From the NCBI GenBank assembly GCA_964372165.1, contig CAYJPT010000156.1:1-5458 (forward strand): 5,458 bases of DNA, written 5' to 3'. This document shows positions 1-5,458 of the stretch, one piece after another (position 1 is the first letter of the stretch; each line of letters begins with the position of its first letter). The notes beneath the pieces are model-generated. The model did no database searches. It was not told the DNA's origin and worked only from the letters and a program-made list of their open reading frames with translations. A program made the translations under genes and the position numbers. The stretch comes from CAYJAD01 sp964372165. GTDB lineage: Bacteria; Desulfobacterota; Desulfovibrionia; Desulfovibrionales; Desulfovibrionaceae.

Positions 1-3
1 TAA

Positions 4-51
4 GGAAACGCACAATATGTTTTTTGACTTGTTGATTTAATCAGCGTTTCC
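4..51. repeat. Inverted repeat, 8-bp arms, upstream of the GH3-like gene
   Basis: GGAAACGC at 4-11 is the exact reverse complement of GCGTTTCC at 44-51, with a 32-nt AT-rich spacer. The spacer itself holds a smaller palindrome, TGATT-T-AATCA, at 33-43. No T-run follows on either strand, so this is not a convincing intrinsic terminator. It could be an RNA hairpin in a leader or a spaced operator. The arms are seen directly; any function is inferred. Confidence 0.5.
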
Positions 52-62
52 ATAAATATAGT
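32..62 (+). promoter_or_regulatory. Weak candidate sigma70-type promoter
   Basis: TTGATT at 32-37 resembles a -35 box and TATAGT at 57-62 resembles a -10 box. The spacer is 19 nt, longer than the preferred 17. A second -35-like hexamer, TTGACT at 24-29, has no -10 box at good spacing. In such AT-rich DNA these matches arise easily by chance. The support is mainly position: this is the only stretch upstream of the first gene in the window. Confidence 0.2.
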
Positions 63-83
63 GCTCCATAAATTAATTTAAGC

Positions 84-116
84 AATACCAATATTATTTC
101 CTTTAGCCTTGGTATT
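84..116. repeat. Inverted repeat AATACCAA/TTGGTATT just upstream of the first start codon
   Basis: AATACCAA at 84-91 pairs perfectly with TTGGTATT at 109-116 across a 17-nt loop. The element is bracketed by a 9-nt direct repeat, TTTAAGCAA, at 77-85 and 116-124. The right arm ends 15 nt before the ATG at 132, so a hairpin here would sit where ribosomes load, and no clear Shine-Dalgarno sequence is visible there. It may be a translational control hairpin or an operator. A terminator for an upstream gene is less likely because the stem has few GC pairs and only a short T-run. Confidence 0.45.
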
Positions 117-131
117 TTAAGCAAATATCGT

Positions 132-1958
132 ATGCAAAAGAACATTATGCACAAAATATTTTTTTTTATTTTATTTATTTTATTAAATTGTATAAATTTG
201 CAAAAGTCATTTGCTGCGCAAAGCCCAGACAATGTTGGCGATTTTTTTCGCTCCATTGAGCAAGGAGATACAGCAAATACTACTCCTGATGCTGGAGGCA
301 GTATACAAAGCCTACCCGGAGTTGAAATCAAACAAGAGCAAATGCAACAAGCATTCCCGACCCCACTTAAGCAAGATGCTCCCACTATAGACTTTATACC
401 CGATGCAGCACCCCTTTTCCCTGCCCTACCATTACAAAATTCCGGCTCAAATTCCGGTGTACACTCTATACATAATCAAGGACAAAATAACCTTGTGTTA
501 ACACCCTCTGTACCAAGCCCACAACCTGTTCCAAATGTGCCACTAAGTCAGCCTAACCAAGACACGTCAAAGCAAGCTGATTCTCAATCCAAAGAACATC
601 CTTTTGCAAAAATTTTACAGCAAGCAGTTGAAACAGCAACAAAACCGCAAAGTAGCACTAGCAATACAGAGCAAGCCAAACAATATTCTTTAGATAACCC
701 AAGTCTTGAAATCATGGTTGGGCAAATGATTATGGCTGGATTTAATGGTGGAGAGCTTGAAAAAGAAGCTAGTATTTTGTCATTAATTCGTGAGGGTAAA
801 GTTGGAGGAGTCTTTTTAATACCCACGGCGCAAAAAGACATGGAACATAAAGCCGGTACTGTGAGTGCTATGCAAGAAAATATTTTCAGCCCAAGTCAGG
901 TGCGTGTATTAACTGCAACTCTTCAAGGAGCAGTGGCTAAGGGTGCTTTACCATTGTTTATTGCTACAGAGCAAGAAGGTGGTTTAGTACAATCATTGCG
1001 TCCTGATTTAGGATTTAGTGGTCTTGATGCAGCAGCGCATTTAGGGCAAGGTACTCTTGAAGCAACAGAAATTGCAGCACGAAGTGCAGGTTTAGAAATG
1101 GCAGGGCTTGGAATTAACTTTGCGCTTGGACCTGCAGGAGATGTAAATATAAATCCACTAAGTGAAGAAATTGGAAAACGATTTCGCTCTTTTGGGCCAA
1201 ATCCCCAACAAGTTGCAGCTCATGTACTAGCCTTTGGAAAAGGACTTGAAGCCGCAAAAATAATCCCATGCTTGCGTAATTTTCCTGGCATGGGCAGCCG
1301 CATGGGTGGCTTTGCTTCCATTGCAAGCACCACAAATTTACAAAATATTCTTCATGACATACCAGATATCGGAGCTTCATGGCAAAGTAAGGAGCTTATA
1401 CCTTACAGCAAGGCTGTTGACGATGGTTGGCATGGGGCCATACAGCCGGCTTTGGTTTATCATCGTGTTCTTGATGCTTTACATCCAGCGCCATTATCTC
1501 GAACTTTGTTGCATGGTATTTTACGTAGTCGTATAGGTTTTGATGGCATTATTTTAAGTCAAGATATTAGCCTATTACAACCACGATACAATTTAGAAAA
1601 CGCAGTTGTGCAAGCAGTGCTTGCAGGAGTTGATATTATACTTATTGGAGAGCCGGCACATTTAAGGGCAGCATCTCCAGCTACAAATAATTTGCCCATT
1701 GAATCCTTACTGGGTGGTACTAATAGCATAACTAAGGAACTTTTAAAACAAGGTTTGGGCAAAGCTATGCCCGGTATGGGCTTTGGTGCTACACTTGAGC
1801 AAAATATCCAAACAGGTTACGCTGACCAAGCATCCAAGGTGTATGACATATTGCTTGCAGCTGTGCGTAATGGGCAAATCCCCATAGAAAATGTGCGTGC
1901 TTCTTGGAAGCGTATTTTAAAAACAAAAAGTAAATTTTTACAGGTTCCTTCAAAATAA
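132..1958 (+). CDS. Sec-exported glycoside hydrolase family 3 (NagZ-like) protein, probably catalytically inactive
   Basis: This 608-residue protein starts with a Sec signal peptide (hydrophobic core about 9-23, likely cleavage after SFA at 28). A Pro/Gln/Ser/Asn-rich, low-complexity linker follows to about residue 185. A GH3 N-terminal barrel of the beta-N-acetylhexosaminidase (NagZ) type runs from about 191 to 603. Scaffold motifs are clear: VGQMIMAGF near 196, EQEGG at 280-284, GPAGDVN ending near 339, IGKRFRSFG at 347-355, FPG at 384-386 and GFDGIILSQD at 469-478. Family catalytic positions are changed. SDD, whose first Asp is the nucleophile, reads SQD (Q477). KHFPGHG reads RNFPGMG (R382, N383, M387). 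The Asp-x-His acid dyad falls on G393/A395. The bulky C-terminal part has a roughly 50-residue Gly-rich insert before the final helix. A binding or scaffolding role is inferred. The start at 132 lacks a good ribosome site; ATG at 147 is an alternative that keeps the signal peptide. Confidence 0.85.
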   Translation: MQKNIMHKIFFFILFILLNCINLQKSFAAQSPDNVGDFFRSIEQGDTANTTPDAGGSIQSLPGVEIKQEQMQQAFPTPLKQDAPTIDFIPDAAPLFPALPLQNSGSNSGVHSIHNQGQNNLVLTPSVPSPQPVPNVPLSQPNQDTSKQADSQSKEHPFAKILQQAVETATKPQSSTSNTEQAKQYSLDNPSLEIMVGQMIMAGFNGGELEKEASILSLIREGKVGGVFLIPTAQKDMEHKAGTVSAMQENIFSPSQVRVLTATLQGAVAKGALPLFIATEQEGGLVQSLRPDLGFSGLDAAAHLGQGTLEATEIAARSAGLEMAGLGINFALGPAGDVNINPLSEEIGKRFRSFGPNPQQVAAHVLAFGKGLEAAKIIPCLRNFPGMGSRMGGFASIASTTNLQNILHDIPDIGASWQSKELIPYSKAVDDGWHGAIQPALVYHRVLDALHPAPLSRTLLHGILRSRIGFDGIILSQDISLLQPRYNLENAVVQAVLAGVDIILIGEPAHLRAASPATNNLPIESLLGGTNSITKELLKQGLGKAMPGMGFGATLEQNIQTGYADQASKVYDILLAAVRNGQIPIENVRASWKRILKTKSKFLQVPSK

Positions 1959-1965
1959 TTAAATT

Positions 1966-1970
1966 TGAGG
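1966..1970 (+). promoter_or_regulatory. Shine-Dalgarno site of the zinc-ribbon gene
   Basis: TGAGG lies 5 nt before the ATG at 1976. It is one of the clearest ribosome binding sites in the window and it fixes the start of this short gene. It falls in the 17-nt gap after the GH3-like gene, so the two are very probably co-transcribed. Confidence 0.6.
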
Positions 1971-1975
1971 TAAAT

Positions 1976-2296
1976 ATGTTGTTTAAACAATGCCCACAGT
2001 GTGAACACTTTTTTAGCATACGAAAAAAACTTTGCCCTCAATGCGGACAAAGGGTAACTGTTTGGCAATTTTTAAAAATATTTTTTTCTAAAACACGTTT
2101 GCGTTTAGCCATGCTCACTATAATATTAATACTTATCGTGGGACTTGGATGGTTTTTGCGTATGGAAAGTGGCTCACGTTGGCCTTTATTTATTGTATTT
2201 TTTTTGCTTGCACCTTTAGTTCCTTGGATTTTAAAACTTGCATACAAGCACGCTGCTCCACAAGAAGTAAAAGAAAACGACACAAAGACTGAATAA
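1976..2296 (+). CDS. Small zinc-ribbon protein with two transmembrane helices, function unknown
   Basis: This 106-residue protein begins with a rubredoxin-like zinc ribbon: CPQC at 6-9 and CPQCG at 20-24, separated by a short basic loop. A basic, aromatic stretch (about 28-43) leads into two hydrophobic segments at about 44-61 and 69-89. The charged tail runs from about 90 to 106. The positive-inside rule, with KTRLR before helix 1 and KLAYK after helix 2, suggests both ends and the zinc ribbon face the cytoplasm. The family is not recognised by name; short zinc-ribbon membrane proteins are common and mostly uncharacterised. It lies between two exported carbohydrate-active-fold proteins, which hints at an envelope-linked role, but no catalytic residues are visible. 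The clear Shine-Dalgarno site and intact zinc motifs argue that it is real. Confidence 0.8.
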   Translation: MLFKQCPQCEHFFSIRKKLCPQCGQRVTVWQFLKIFFSKTRLRLAMLTIILILIVGLGWFLRMESGSRWPLFIVFFLLAPLVPWILKLAYKHAAPQEVKENDTKTE

Positions 2297-2337
2297 TTGA
2301 TTAACTCTATTTATAACTTAACATACATCTTTATCAT

Positions 2338-3357
2338 ATGAATTATAGCAGAAGAAATTTTATAAAAATGCTTGGCTACTTGCCTTGCATCTCGATTATG
2401 TCGACTTCCCTTTTAGGCCTAAAAGTTGGCACATCACATGCTGGTCAAGTTCACCATGAGCGCATCGTTGATCATATTCCTGCCATACCTATATTAATGT
2501 TTTATCGCATTAATGATGAACCTCGTTTTCCTGAAGATATTTCAACCAACCAACTGCAAAGTCTTTTTTCCTATATATGGCAAGCAAACTATCGACCTGT
2601 AAATATTAGTGATATAATTTTGGGACAAGTAGACAAAGTAGTAGCAAAGGGCTTTAAACCCATAGGTATTAGTGCTGATGCAGCCCATGCAAGTATGATT
2701 TTTTCAACTGTTACAGCTCCACAAGGGGCAGATGATGGACCTTTGAAAAATGCACAATCTTTTGTTGAAGTTTTAGGTTCTTCCCTACATAATTATGCTT
2801 TGCCACGCGCCACTTTTTTTCTAAGCATTGCTTCACGTAAAGCTACTAAGGACAATTCTTATTTTGGCTCAATTATGAATCTTACAGATGTTGCTGACGT
2901 ATTATCACCTATGCCAGGCATTGAATTTGGTTATCAAACCCGTTGGCATACTCGACTAAGTGACTTTAATGCAACTCACATGACTGCTGTTATTGAAAAC
3001 CAAATGGAACACCTACAGCAATTAAACATGCTTGATAAAGTGCAAAAAATTATGGCTTACCCTTTTGGGGGTCGTCCCAATGATGAAGGCATGTTAGCAT
3101 TGCGCGATGCAAAATTTTTAGGTGGAGTTTTAACATATCCTGGTGTTAATGAAGCCCACTATAATCAAATTCCACTTTGCGTATACGATGGTAGATTAAT
3201 GACAGATCCATTTTTAATACCACGTGTAAGCATTGGTTCACATGTCTATGCCAAGGGAAATAAGCCTTTGAAAAATCCTGCTATTGACCCCATTGAAGAT
3301 TTTCGTAAAGATGTTGAAAAGGCCATACCAAGGCCATATATTAGTAAAGGTGCTTAA
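2338..3357 (+). CDS. Tat-exported polysaccharide deacetylase (CE4/NodB) fold protein with degenerate metal site
   Basis: This 339-residue protein opens with a twin-arginine signal, SRRNFIK at 4-10. A hydrophobic stretch follows, with a likely cleavage after SHA at 33-35. The rest resembles the CE4 deacetylase fold: PILMFYRI near the mature N-terminus, KPIGISADAAHAS in the motif 1 position, RATFFLS at 157-163, QTRWH at 200-204 in the motif 2 position, and AYPFGG at 240-245 in the motif 3 position. Active CE4 enzymes use TFDDG and HxxxH, with the second Asp and both His residues binding metal. An ungapped alignment keeps the base Asp (D114) but gives A115 for the metal Asp and Q200 for the first His; H204 remains. 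About 20 extra residues lie between motif 1 and ATFF. Deacetylase activity is therefore doubtful. It starts 41 nt after the zinc-ribbon gene with no visible Shine-Dalgarno sequence and ends with tandem TAA stops. Confidence 0.82.
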   Translation: MNYSRRNFIKMLGYLPCISIMSTSLLGLKVGTSHAGQVHHERIVDHIPAIPILMFYRINDEPRFPEDISTNQLQSLFSYIWQANYRPVNISDIILGQVDKVVAKGFKPIGISADAAHASMIFSTVTAPQGADDGPLKNAQSFVEVLGSSLHNYALPRATFFLSIASRKATKDNSYFGSIMNLTDVADVLSPMPGIEFGYQTRWHTRLSDFNATHMTAVIENQMEHLQQLNMLDKVQKIMAYPFGGRPNDEGMLALRDAKFLGGVLTYPGVNEAHYNQIPLCVYDGRLMTDPFLIPRVSIGSHVYAKGNKPLKNPAIDPIEDFRKDVEKAIPRPYISKGA

Positions 3358-3363
3358 TAAATC

Positions 3364-3819
3364 ATGCATATTGTTCTTTTTGAACCAGAAATTCCACCAA
3401 ATACCGGTAATATTGCCCGTCTTTGTGCCGCAACCAATATTAGTCTGCATCTTATAGAACCATTAGGTTTTTCAATTGATGATAAACAATTAAAGCGCGC
3501 CGGTCTTGATTATTGGCCGCATGCCCGTGTGCAAACATGGCCTGATTTTAATCAATATGCAGCAAGTGTTGCTAATAAGAAACGCCTTGTTATGACCTCA
3601 TCTAAGGGAGGAGAACCTGTACACAAGTTCACTTTTAGCCCCATTGACAGCATAGTATTTGGCCCTGAAACAAGGGGATTACCTCAAGATATTTTACAAA
3701 TGGGCCATAAAGTACGTATTCCTATAAATTCCAATGTGCGCAGCCTAAACCTTGCCACTGCTGCAGGAATAGTGCTTTATGCAGCTCTTGGGCAATGCGG
3801 TCTTTTGGAAGATTGGTAA
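3364..3819 (+). CDS. trmL: tRNA (cytidine/uridine-34 2'-O)-methyltransferase TrmL (YibK, SPOUT family)
   Basis: TrmL transfers a methyl group from S-adenosylmethionine to the 2'-O of the wobble nucleotide in certain leucine tRNAs, in the cytoplasm. At 151 residues it has the usual length of this minimal, single-domain SPOUT enzyme, which acts as a dimer through a C-terminal trefoil knot. Signature motifs are intact: EPEIPPNTGNIAR ending at 19 (with the conserved NTGNIAR), LKRAGLDYW in the middle, FGPETRGLP at 99-107, and RSLNLATAAGIVLYA from 126, which forms the cofactor-binding knot. One small variation is Ala131 where the family usually has Ser in RSLNLS. The gene starts 6 nt after the CE4-like gene. 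The only ribosome-site candidate, AAAGG at 3346-3350, is 13 nt away, so translation may rely on coupling. Its stop overlaps the cbiB start. The identification is firm. Confidence 0.95.
   Translation: MHIVLFEPEIPPNTGNIARLCAATNISLHLIEPLGFSIDDKQLKRAGLDYWPHARVQTWPDFNQYAASVANKKRLVMTSSKGGEPVHKFTFSPIDSIVFGPETRGLPQDILQMGHKVRIPINSNVRSLNLATAAGIVLYAALGQCGLLEDW
3807..3811 (+). promoter_or_regulatory. Shine-Dalgarno site that decides the cbiB start
   Basis: GGAAG ends 7 nt before the ATG at 3819, inside the last codons of trmL. It favours 3819 over the upstream in-frame ATG at 3795. The 3819 start also gives the TAATG arrangement typical of coupled translation. Confidence 0.6.
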
Positions 3820-4823
3820 TGCTTGAAGTTATAATTGCAAGGACCGGGCTTGTTGTTGTAGCCTTTGCGCTTGATCTGATCATGGGGCATCGGCAACTTT
3901 ATTGGCAACATCCTGTATGCTATGTAGGTAAATTAATCAATTTTTTAGAACCCTTAGGACGTGATTTTGGTGCTAAAATTAATAATGTTCGCATAGCCGG
4001 TATACTTTGCTTGGCCCTTTCTTTGCTAATTGTTGGATTTTTTGTATTTATTCTAATAAATTTACCTTATATAGGATGGTTTTTTTTAATTTATTTTTCT
4101 TATTCAGGACTTGCAACAAAATCCTTGTTTACTTTTTTTTATGAAGTTTTAGAAAAGGTAGAACATGGCAACATTGAGCAAGCCCAAAAATCTGTAGCCC
4201 AATTAGTTAGCCGTGATACCACAGTACTTAAGCGTAACGAATTACGCAAAACACTAGGTGATACATTTTCTGAAAATTTTACTGATGCCATAGTTGCACC
4301 ACTTTTTTGGTTATTGATTGGCGGTCCCATTGGGCTTTGGCTATATAAAACCGTAAGCACAATGGATTCTATGTGGGGTTACAAAACTCAAAAGTGGCTG
4401 GAACTAGGTTTTGCCGGCGCAAAAGCTGACGATTTACTTGCTTATATACCAGCACGTTTAAGCGTATTGTTTTTATATTTTGCTAATAAGTTGCAAAATA
4501 TTACTTTGATTACTGGTGGATCATGGCCGGGTTGGCGTTTCATTTTTAATCAAGCAAGTGGTATGCCTAGCCCCAACTCAGGATTGCCAATGGCTAGTGC
4601 CGCTTGGCTTATGAATGCACGCTTAGGTGGTCCTAGTATTTACTTTAATGAGATGGTTGACAAGCCCTGGCTTGGGCCACCAGACAATATTGCAAAAGCA
4701 TGGGATGATGCAAGACTTAAGCATCTAGCAACCATTACACTTGCAGCATCGTATGTAGCATTATGGATTATGGTGTCTTTTTTCTTTTCACTCTTTATGT
4801 TTCTACATATAATATATGGATAA
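3819..4823 (+). CDS. cbiB: Adenosylcobinamide-phosphate synthase CbiB (CobD), membrane protein
   Basis: CbiB attaches the aminopropanol(-phosphate) arm to adenosylcobyric acid, a late step of cobalamin synthesis at the inner membrane. From the 3819 start the protein has 334 residues, normal for the family. Motifs include D19 with HPV at 31-33, SRDT at 131-134, ENFTDAIVAPLFW at 152-164, TMDSMWGY at 181-188, AKADDLLAYIPARL near 205-218, and SPNSG at 251-255 followed by LGGPSIY. Hydrophobic segments lie at the N-terminus, at about 65-105 and at the extreme C-terminus. Family consensus GDP and HPVR read GHR and HPVC here, mild departures. An in-frame ATG at 3795 would add eight residues overlapping trmL, but the Shine-Dalgarno site and homology favour 3819. 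The start shares one base with the trmL stop, and the end overlaps the next gene by 8 nt. No other cobalamin gene is in the window. Confidence 0.93.
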   Translation: MLEVIIARTGLVVVAFALDLIMGHRQLYWQHPVCYVGKLINFLEPLGRDFGAKINNVRIAGILCLALSLLIVGFFVFILINLPYIGWFFLIYFSYSGLATKSLFTFFYEVLEKVEHGNIEQAQKSVAQLVSRDTTVLKRNELRKTLGDTFSENFTDAIVAPLFWLLIGGPIGLWLYKTVSTMDSMWGYKTQKWLELGFAGAKADDLLAYIPARLSVLFLYFANKLQNITLITGGSWPGWRFIFNQASGMPSPNSGLPMASAAWLMNARLGGPSIYFNEMVDKPWLGPPDNIAKAWDDARLKHLATITLAASYVALWIMVSFFFSLFMFLHIIYG

Positions 4824-5454
4824 ACGCTATACAATCCCAAATCTTACTGAAAATGAAATTCACCGAACTGAAAGCAATATTAAACGTAGTCTTTTTATTT
4901 GCAGCATAGGTCATAGTGCAAGTATTAATATTGCGCGCACTTTTATTGAAAATATTAAGAAAGAATTTCCTGATGCCACACATAATTGCTGGGCTTTTGC
5001 TTGTGGTCCACCTGCAGATACTGCAAGTATTGGTTTTTCTGATGATGGTGAGCCACATGGCACAGCAGGGCGACCAATATTAAATGCCCTTTTGCATAGC
5101 AACATTGGCGAACTAGTATGCGTTGTTACACGCTATTTTGGTGGTGTAAAGCTTGGTACGGGTGGACTAGTAAGAGCTTACCAAGGCTCTGCTTTAGAAT
5201 GTTTAACCAGTTTACCTACATGCCAGCACATAGTAAAATCTTTTTTAATAGTGCAAATTCATTATGCATATGTTGACAAGTTGCATAGATTGCTAATACC
5301 ATTTGAGGGTACATTAATAAAAGAAACATTTACCGAATGTGCGTCTTTCACAATAGATTTACCTAAAGAAAGAACACATGATTTTGTTATTGCCCTAAAT
5401 AATGCAACTGACGGTTCAGCAAAAATAGAAATCATAAATCAAAATGGAAAATAA
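4816..5454 (+). CDS. yigZ: YigZ/IMPACT family protein (UPF0029 domain plus DUF1949)
   Basis: This 212-residue protein has the two-domain layout of bacterial YigZ. The N-terminal IMPACT domain (about 20-125) carries DATHNCWAF around 53-60, DDGEPHGTAGRP at 76-87 and RYFGGVKLGTGGLVRAY at 106-122, all family hallmarks. The C-terminal part (about 142-208) fits the ferredoxin-like DUF1949 domain. The biochemical role is not settled: eukaryotic IMPACT proteins regulate the GCN2 kinase in translation control, and the bacterial proteins are thought to be regulatory or nucleic-acid binding. Length is typical and no key motif is broken. No Shine-Dalgarno sequence is visible upstream; the ATG lies inside the last codons of cbiB (8-nt overlap), so translational coupling is likely. 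The gene ends 4 nt before the window edge, so its terminator is not visible. Confidence 0.93.
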   Translation: MDKRYTIPNLTENEIHRTESNIKRSLFICSIGHSASINIARTFIENIKKEFPDATHNCWAFACGPPADTASIGFSDDGEPHGTAGRPILNALLHSNIGELVCVVTRYFGGVKLGTGGLVRAYQGSALECLTSLPTCQHIVKSFLIVQIHYAYVDKLHRLLIPFEGTLIKETFTECASFTIDLPKERTHDFVIALNNATDGSAKIEIINQNGK

Positions 5455-5458
5455 AAAA

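Noticed and set aside
4..51. Intrinsic terminator of an upstream gene
   Set aside because: The loop is 32 nt and no T-run follows the stem on either strand.
189..191. Possible lipobox Cys (LLNC, residues 17-20) in the GH3-like signal peptide
   Set aside because: Asn directly before Cys does not fit the usual Gly/Ala/Ser, and a better signal peptidase I site (SFA) follows at 26-28.
41..385. Minus-strand open frame of 114 codons opposite the start of the GH3-like gene
   Set aside because: It is antisense to a well-supported gene and its leader, has no recognisable domain, and its Cys-rich start is the complement of the Gln/Ala-rich linker coding.
2297..2337. Promoter in the 41-nt gap before the Tat-signal gene (TTGATT at 2297-2302)
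   Set aside because: The best -10 match at acceptable spacing is only four of six bases, which is expected by chance in AT-rich DNA.
2728..2739. ADDG at residues 131-134 as the CE4 TFDDG motif
   Set aside because: It is not preceded by a hydrophobic strand. KPIGISADAAHAS upstream aligns without gaps to the real motif region, with KP before it and AS after it.
3319..3338. Direct repeat AAGGCCATA near the end of the CE4-like gene
   Set aside because: Two short copies 2 nt apart lie inside coding sequence and are read in different frames; no wider repeat unit exists.
3795..3818. In-frame ATG at 3795 as the cbiB start
   Set aside because: It would overlap trmL by 25 nt with no ribosome site. 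The start at 3819 has GGAAG at good spacing and matches the usual family N-terminus.

Overview
The window is a compact, AT-rich bacterial segment with six complete genes, all on the + strand, and no RNA gene, insertion sequence or CRISPR array. Spacing is very tight after the first gene: 17 nt, 41 nt, 6 nt, then overlaps of 1 nt and 8 nt. This suggests one transcription unit, or at most two if the 41-nt gap before the Tat-signal gene holds a promoter. The exported proteins (Sec and Tat signals) and the cobalamin gene point to a Gram-negative-type bacterium. A low-GC, host-associated member of the Desulfovibrionaceae is my guess from gene style and AT bias, but nothing in the window proves it.

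Region 1-131 is non-coding. It carries two perfect 8-bp inverted repeats and a small palindrome, with only weak promoter-like hexamers. Region 132-3357 is the envelope half. It encodes (i) a Sec-exported protein with a long Pro/Gln/Ser-rich linker and a glycoside hydrolase family 3 (NagZ-like) barrel, (ii) a small two-CxxC zinc-ribbon protein with two membrane helices, and (iii) a Tat-exported polysaccharide-deacetylase (CE4/NodB) fold protein. Region 3364-5454 is the housekeeping half: trmL (tRNA wobble 2'-O-methyltransferase), cbiB (adenosylcobinamide-phosphate synthase) and a YigZ/IMPACT-family protein.

The most notable observation is that both exported carbohydrate-active proteins look catalytically dead. 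The GH3 protein lacks the nucleophile Asp (SDD has become SQD), the Asp-x-His general acid dyad and the Lys-His substrate pair, although its scaffold motifs are kept. The CE4 protein keeps the presumed catalytic-base Asp but has lost two of three metal ligands (Asp to Ala, His to Gln). Two adjacent pseudoenzymes from families that act on N-acetylglucosamine polymers, exported by different routes and separated by a zinc-ribbon membrane protein, suggest a glycan- or peptidoglycan-binding envelope module rather than an enzymatic one. That functional reading is inference. The three downstream genes share no obvious pathway with it or with each other and look like passengers of a compact operon.
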